Of a DNA stretch of 64,000 nt, positions 61,176 to 64,000 are shown piece after piece (the stretch's first letter is position 1; each line of letters opens with the position of its first letter). A program made the translations under genes and the position numbers. The DNA comes from Auanema rhodensis. Lineage: Eukaryota > Nematoda > Chromadorea > Rhabditida > Rhabditidae. Under the pieces are notes generated by a model. The model made no database searches. It worked only from the letters and a program-made list of their open reading frames with translations, and was not told where the DNA came from. The DNA is taken from contig OZ059897.1 of assembly GCA_964057225.1 (NCBI GenBank), forward strand, positions 9,982,001 through 10,046,000, written 5' to 3'.

Positions 61176-62642
61176 AAACCTGAAATATTGGATTGTATGA
61201 AATCCGAACAAAACTGGGCTCAAAACCGAAAAAGGAAATTGTGGTGGAAAACGTTTAATTTGTTTAAAGTTTGTATTCATGTTGTTCAAATGCATGTATC
61301 TCTATGTATAGCAGTATCATCCGTGAGAAAAAATGTGAAAAAGAAGAAAAAATTATAAATTTCCGTATTAATTATAAAATAAAATTTAGTTAACTATACA
61401 TATATAATAATAATAATAATGATCCAAAGATATAAAATATACAATAATTAAAGTTTTTAAAATGATTTACCTATATTTAAAGAAAAAAATATTAAAATCT
61501 CAAAAAGGACTACGGATAAAATCTGGGAAAATTTATCATATTATTTATTTCTAATATATTTTTCCGTTGCTATGACAATATTTCTCCCATATAATATTAC
61601 TATATATAGATAAATGTATAGAGAGAGGATAGTTATCTTATACATAGATATGAATATACATTTTTGTTTTTCTTTATAATATATTTATTATAAAAATTAT
61701 TATATAAAACCCTCTCCTTGTATATACTATAGTTAGTCATGATTTTTGTCTGCTTGTCTCCTTTTTTTTTTCTGAAATCTAATAAACTTAGATGATTAGC
61801 CACACAAGCTTTTGATCAGAAAATATTAAATTAAAACTATTCTGCTACTACTATTACTACTGTACTATACTTGTATGTATGACAAATATTTTTTTTATAT
61901 GAAAAAACAAAAAAACGTCTAGTATGTCGCCACTATCCATCATTATCTGTTTTATAAAAAAATTAAATTTTATTTACTTATACTTTATCTATAGTATATA
62001 CTATAGTAAGTGTTGACGCTGTAGCATCTGTTTGCCCAAATACCATTTTCTGCATATTTCAGCTATTTTCAAGCTTTTGCCAAGCAAAAATATGTCTTAG
62101 CAAACGGAAAATTTCAAATCTTCAATTTCAGGCTCTTTTGACAGTTCTGGGACAACTGGGCAAAAGCCTACACCAGAATATTTCTCATAATTTCACAATT
62201 TTTTTGATATTTTAATCTTTTAGAGGTTTTCAAATAGTTACTCATAATCTCCGAAACGACCTGAAGCCTCTAACAGATCTTGACCTCTAAGAGTACGCAA
62301 AGAACTAATTTTAAAGAAGATCAAATACACATAACTACGGCAATGTCTTCTAGTTTTGAAAATGCTCGAAACTTATGAAAATTAGTTTTAATCTCATTAT
62401 TTTGATGAGTAATGACTTACCATTCAAACTAACAAATGAATCATAACGAGATTTTTCAAAGAAGATAATGCTCATTTGAGATTATCTAATCGTCTCTATC
62501 GAAGCGTGTTTAGAATATGGCAGAAGAATACTCTCACTTTCCATCTAAAGTTGGGATAAAAGACGAAACTGATATTAGAGGCAACTATTATAAATGTTTT
62601 TTCATATTTTCAGTCAAAATTTCGAATGTCACAGCTATTCTC
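61007..62642. other. Spacer between the arms of the inverted duplication
   Basis: About 1.6 kb, AT-rich, with GA, TA and TAA tracts in the left half. The right half (62000-62640) is less biased but shows no convincing exon. It has no evident transposase or long open frame, so nothing identifies it as a transposon. Confidence 0.5.
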
Positions 62643-62841
62643 TCTCTCAGAGTTTTTCTTTGAGGAAACCATTGATATAACATGTAAATTCATTTTTCTT
62701 TTTTCAATAAAACTAATTCTATTTCATATACAAACACATTATTGAATTCTAATTCTTAATTTTCAGTCAACTAATGATAGGAATGAATCTCACTGAAATT
62801 CCTTCATTATCATCTGCAAATAATCATTTTTCTTTCAAAAA
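62643..62841 (+). repeat. Right arm of the 199-bp inverted duplication
   Basis: The plus-strand copy of the KCNE-like gene's 5' end. It begins within a short CT tract (the counterpart of the GA repeat next to the left arm) and ends inside the first coding exon, in the A-run after NHFSFK. Confidence 0.95.
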
Positions 62842-62896
62842 ACCAACGTCAACACTATATACAACAGACAATTCGTTTTTTTATTTAACTATATAA
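62774..62896 (+). pseudogene. Truncated copy of the KCNE-like first exon
   Basis: Carries the same acceptor and ATG as the functional copy and the same first 22 residues (MIGMNLTEIPSLSSANNHFS, then FK). It then departs to unrelated sequence and stops at TAA 62894-62896 without the membrane segment. The duplication break therefore falls within codons 22-23. It is likely non-functional, though its promoter and leader-acceptor sequence remain intact and point toward the saposin-like gene. Confidence 0.8.
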
Positions 62897-62970
62897 ACAT
62901 ATTATCTATCTATCTATCTATCTATATATATTAGTTTTGAAATCATTTTTTAAATTTCCTTTCTTGGATC

Positions 62971-63594
62971 ATGTTACCCAGTTTATTCGTTATTCTCCTA
63001 TTTTCTTCAATTTCATTCACATTCTCTACCCCACAATTGGATAAAAACGTATTGTTCAATGCTTGTCATTTTGCCAAATCTTTTATTATCTTTAGAATCA
63101 GCTAATTGATAACCAACAGAAGAGTTTCACATCATTTATTAAAAATGTGATCAAAAAATTAAATGAAACTGACTACGAAGATGAGGAGACGTCATCGAAT
63201 TCCTTGTCTTCTACATGGCATTCACTCAGTTGCGGTTTCTGTCAGAATCTTATGACAACTAATATGGATCTTCTGAGTCAGGTCACAGTGAGTTCTTATC
63301 ATTCTTCCAGGTCACTGACAATTTTTTTTCTGAAAAATACCTGTTTAGTCAACAAATGAGAATACAATCACCAATTTTTGTGACAAAATTCTGAGTCATA
63401 TTGGGTTGGCGAAATGGGGTAAATTCATCTGTGATACACTATTGGAAGTAAGCTTAATAAGCATGAAATTGAACTTGATTTAACTTAATTTTCAGGCTAA
63501 ATTGAATATTTTCATAAATAAAGTGAAAAATCATCATTACAGAGATGAAAGCGTGAAGAAAATCTGTACAAGTATCAAGATGTGTACTTTCTGA
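62971..63594 (+). CDS. Saposin-like (SapB-domain) secreted protein
   Basis: Exons 62971-63048, 63096-63287, 63349-63447 and 63496-63594 join to 155 residues. The signal peptide is MLPSLFVILLFSSISFTFS. An acidic/polar stretch of about 45 residues (ETDYEDEETSSNSLSS) precedes a single saposin B domain with six cysteines in the usual order: CGFC, FCDKIL, FICDTL and ICTSIKMC. Nematode proteins of this type (SPP/caenopore family) bind lipid membranes, and some are gut antimicrobial effectors; whether this one is lytic cannot be told from the sequence. It lies about 130 bp downstream of the duplicated KCNE-like 5' end, on the same strand as that copy. Confidence 0.85.
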
Positions 63595-63691
63595 GTATGT
63601 GGAAGTATATGAAAAGCCATTACTTGTTTTAATCATATTTTTGTTTTTAAATCTAATTACTATGTACTTTGAGTTGGTAAAGATTATATCA

Positions 63692-63729
<38 letters not shown>

Positions 63730-63742
63730 CCTCTCTCTCTCC

Positions 63743-63795
<53 letters not shown>

Positions 63796-64000
63796 CCTCT
63801 CCCTCTCTCTCTCTCTCTTTCTCTGTCTTTAGTTTATCATATTCTTTCTTTTGTTTTGTTTTTTTTAACGGGATATCGAAGATGATCGTTTAATCACAAG
63901 AAAAGAAAAAACAACAATGATGGAAAGAATTCGATTGAAATACATATTGAAAAAACCGCTTTTATAAAGCTTTTGTCTTTCTTTGTTCTAGCTATGGATT
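63595..64000. other. 3' flank with microsatellite, window end
   Basis: After the saposin-like gene there is only a long CT repeat and T-rich sequence to the end of the window. No gene seen. Confidence 0.6.
63694..63826. repeat. (CT)n microsatellite
   Basis: About 130 nt of CT dinucleotides with ccc and ttt interruptions. It produces a false Leu/Ser-rich reading frame. Confidence 0.95.

Noticed and set aside
61007-62642. Inverted repeats plus spacer as a transposon (MITE or foldback element)
   Set aside because: The arms are unique gene sequence (5' end of the KCNE-like gene), not typical terminal repeats; no target-site duplication or transposase seen.
1-64000. CRISPR arrays, rRNA or tRNA genes
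   Set aside because: No regularly spaced repeats with unique spacers, and no rRNA or tRNA-like sequence recognised by eye on either strand; a covariance-model scan would be needed to exclude a tRNA.

Overview
The window is a stretch of AT-rich (very roughly 30% G+C), intron-rich animal DNA that reads as a nematode. The evidence is many 42-60 nt introns with GT...(t)ttcag borders, a pyrimidine-rich AG acceptor just upstream of many start codons with no visible upstream exon (the usual look of spliced-leader addition sites), and nematode-typical families: lustrin-type cysteine repeats, a serpentine-receptor-like protein, a CLR-1-like receptor phosphatase, a KCNE/MPS-like subunit and a saposin-like protein. 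I do not assign a genus. CDS entries below are given as genomic spans including introns; exon coordinates are in the evidence text.

Layout. 1-11 kb: the 3' part of a GAS1/GFR-alpha-like GPI-anchored receptor, an unrecognised 198-residue protein, a long AT-rich gap, and a six-cysteine insulin-like peptide gene. 11-15.4 kb: a complete PPP4R4-type HEAT-repeat regulatory subunit of protein phosphatase 4. 16-21.2 kb, minus strand: two tandem lustrin-type cysteine-rich genes, each with eight CC-ending modules. 22-26 kb: a secreted cysteine-rich protein and the 3' part of a multi-pass serpentine-like receptor. 26.6-28.2 kb: alanine-glyoxylate aminotransferase with a C-terminal SKI. 28.7-36.2 kb: the largest subunit of RNA polymerase I. 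36.6-42.1 kb: a compact TATA/GC-box promoter feeding a putative 40-residue minus-strand protein, and a tentative four-exon plus-strand small protein with a Glu-rich tail. 42.5-44.7 kb: a minus-strand globin. 48.2-54.4 kb: a receptor tyrosine phosphatase with a degenerate second phosphatase domain. 55.3-60.9 kb, minus strand: a nematode-type secreted protein, a hydroxylysine-kinase-like APH-fold kinase, and a KCNE/MPS-like single-pass protein. 63-63.6 kb: a saposin-like secreted protein. Long CT/GA microsatellites are scattered through the gaps and long introns.

The genes do not form one pathway. Housekeeping genes (Pol I, AGXT, PP4 subunit, HYKK) are mixed with secreted and signalling genes. 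The most unusual structure is a 199-bp inverted duplication with a single mismatch (60808-61006 and 62643-62841). It carries the putative splice-leader site, start codon and first codons of the KCNE-like gene to a second place, pointing the opposite way and lying just upstream of the saposin-like gene. Other points worth checking are GC-AG introns (one firmly supported by homology), a stop codon split by an intron in the insulin gene, and a short uORF ending two bases before the phosphatase start codon.
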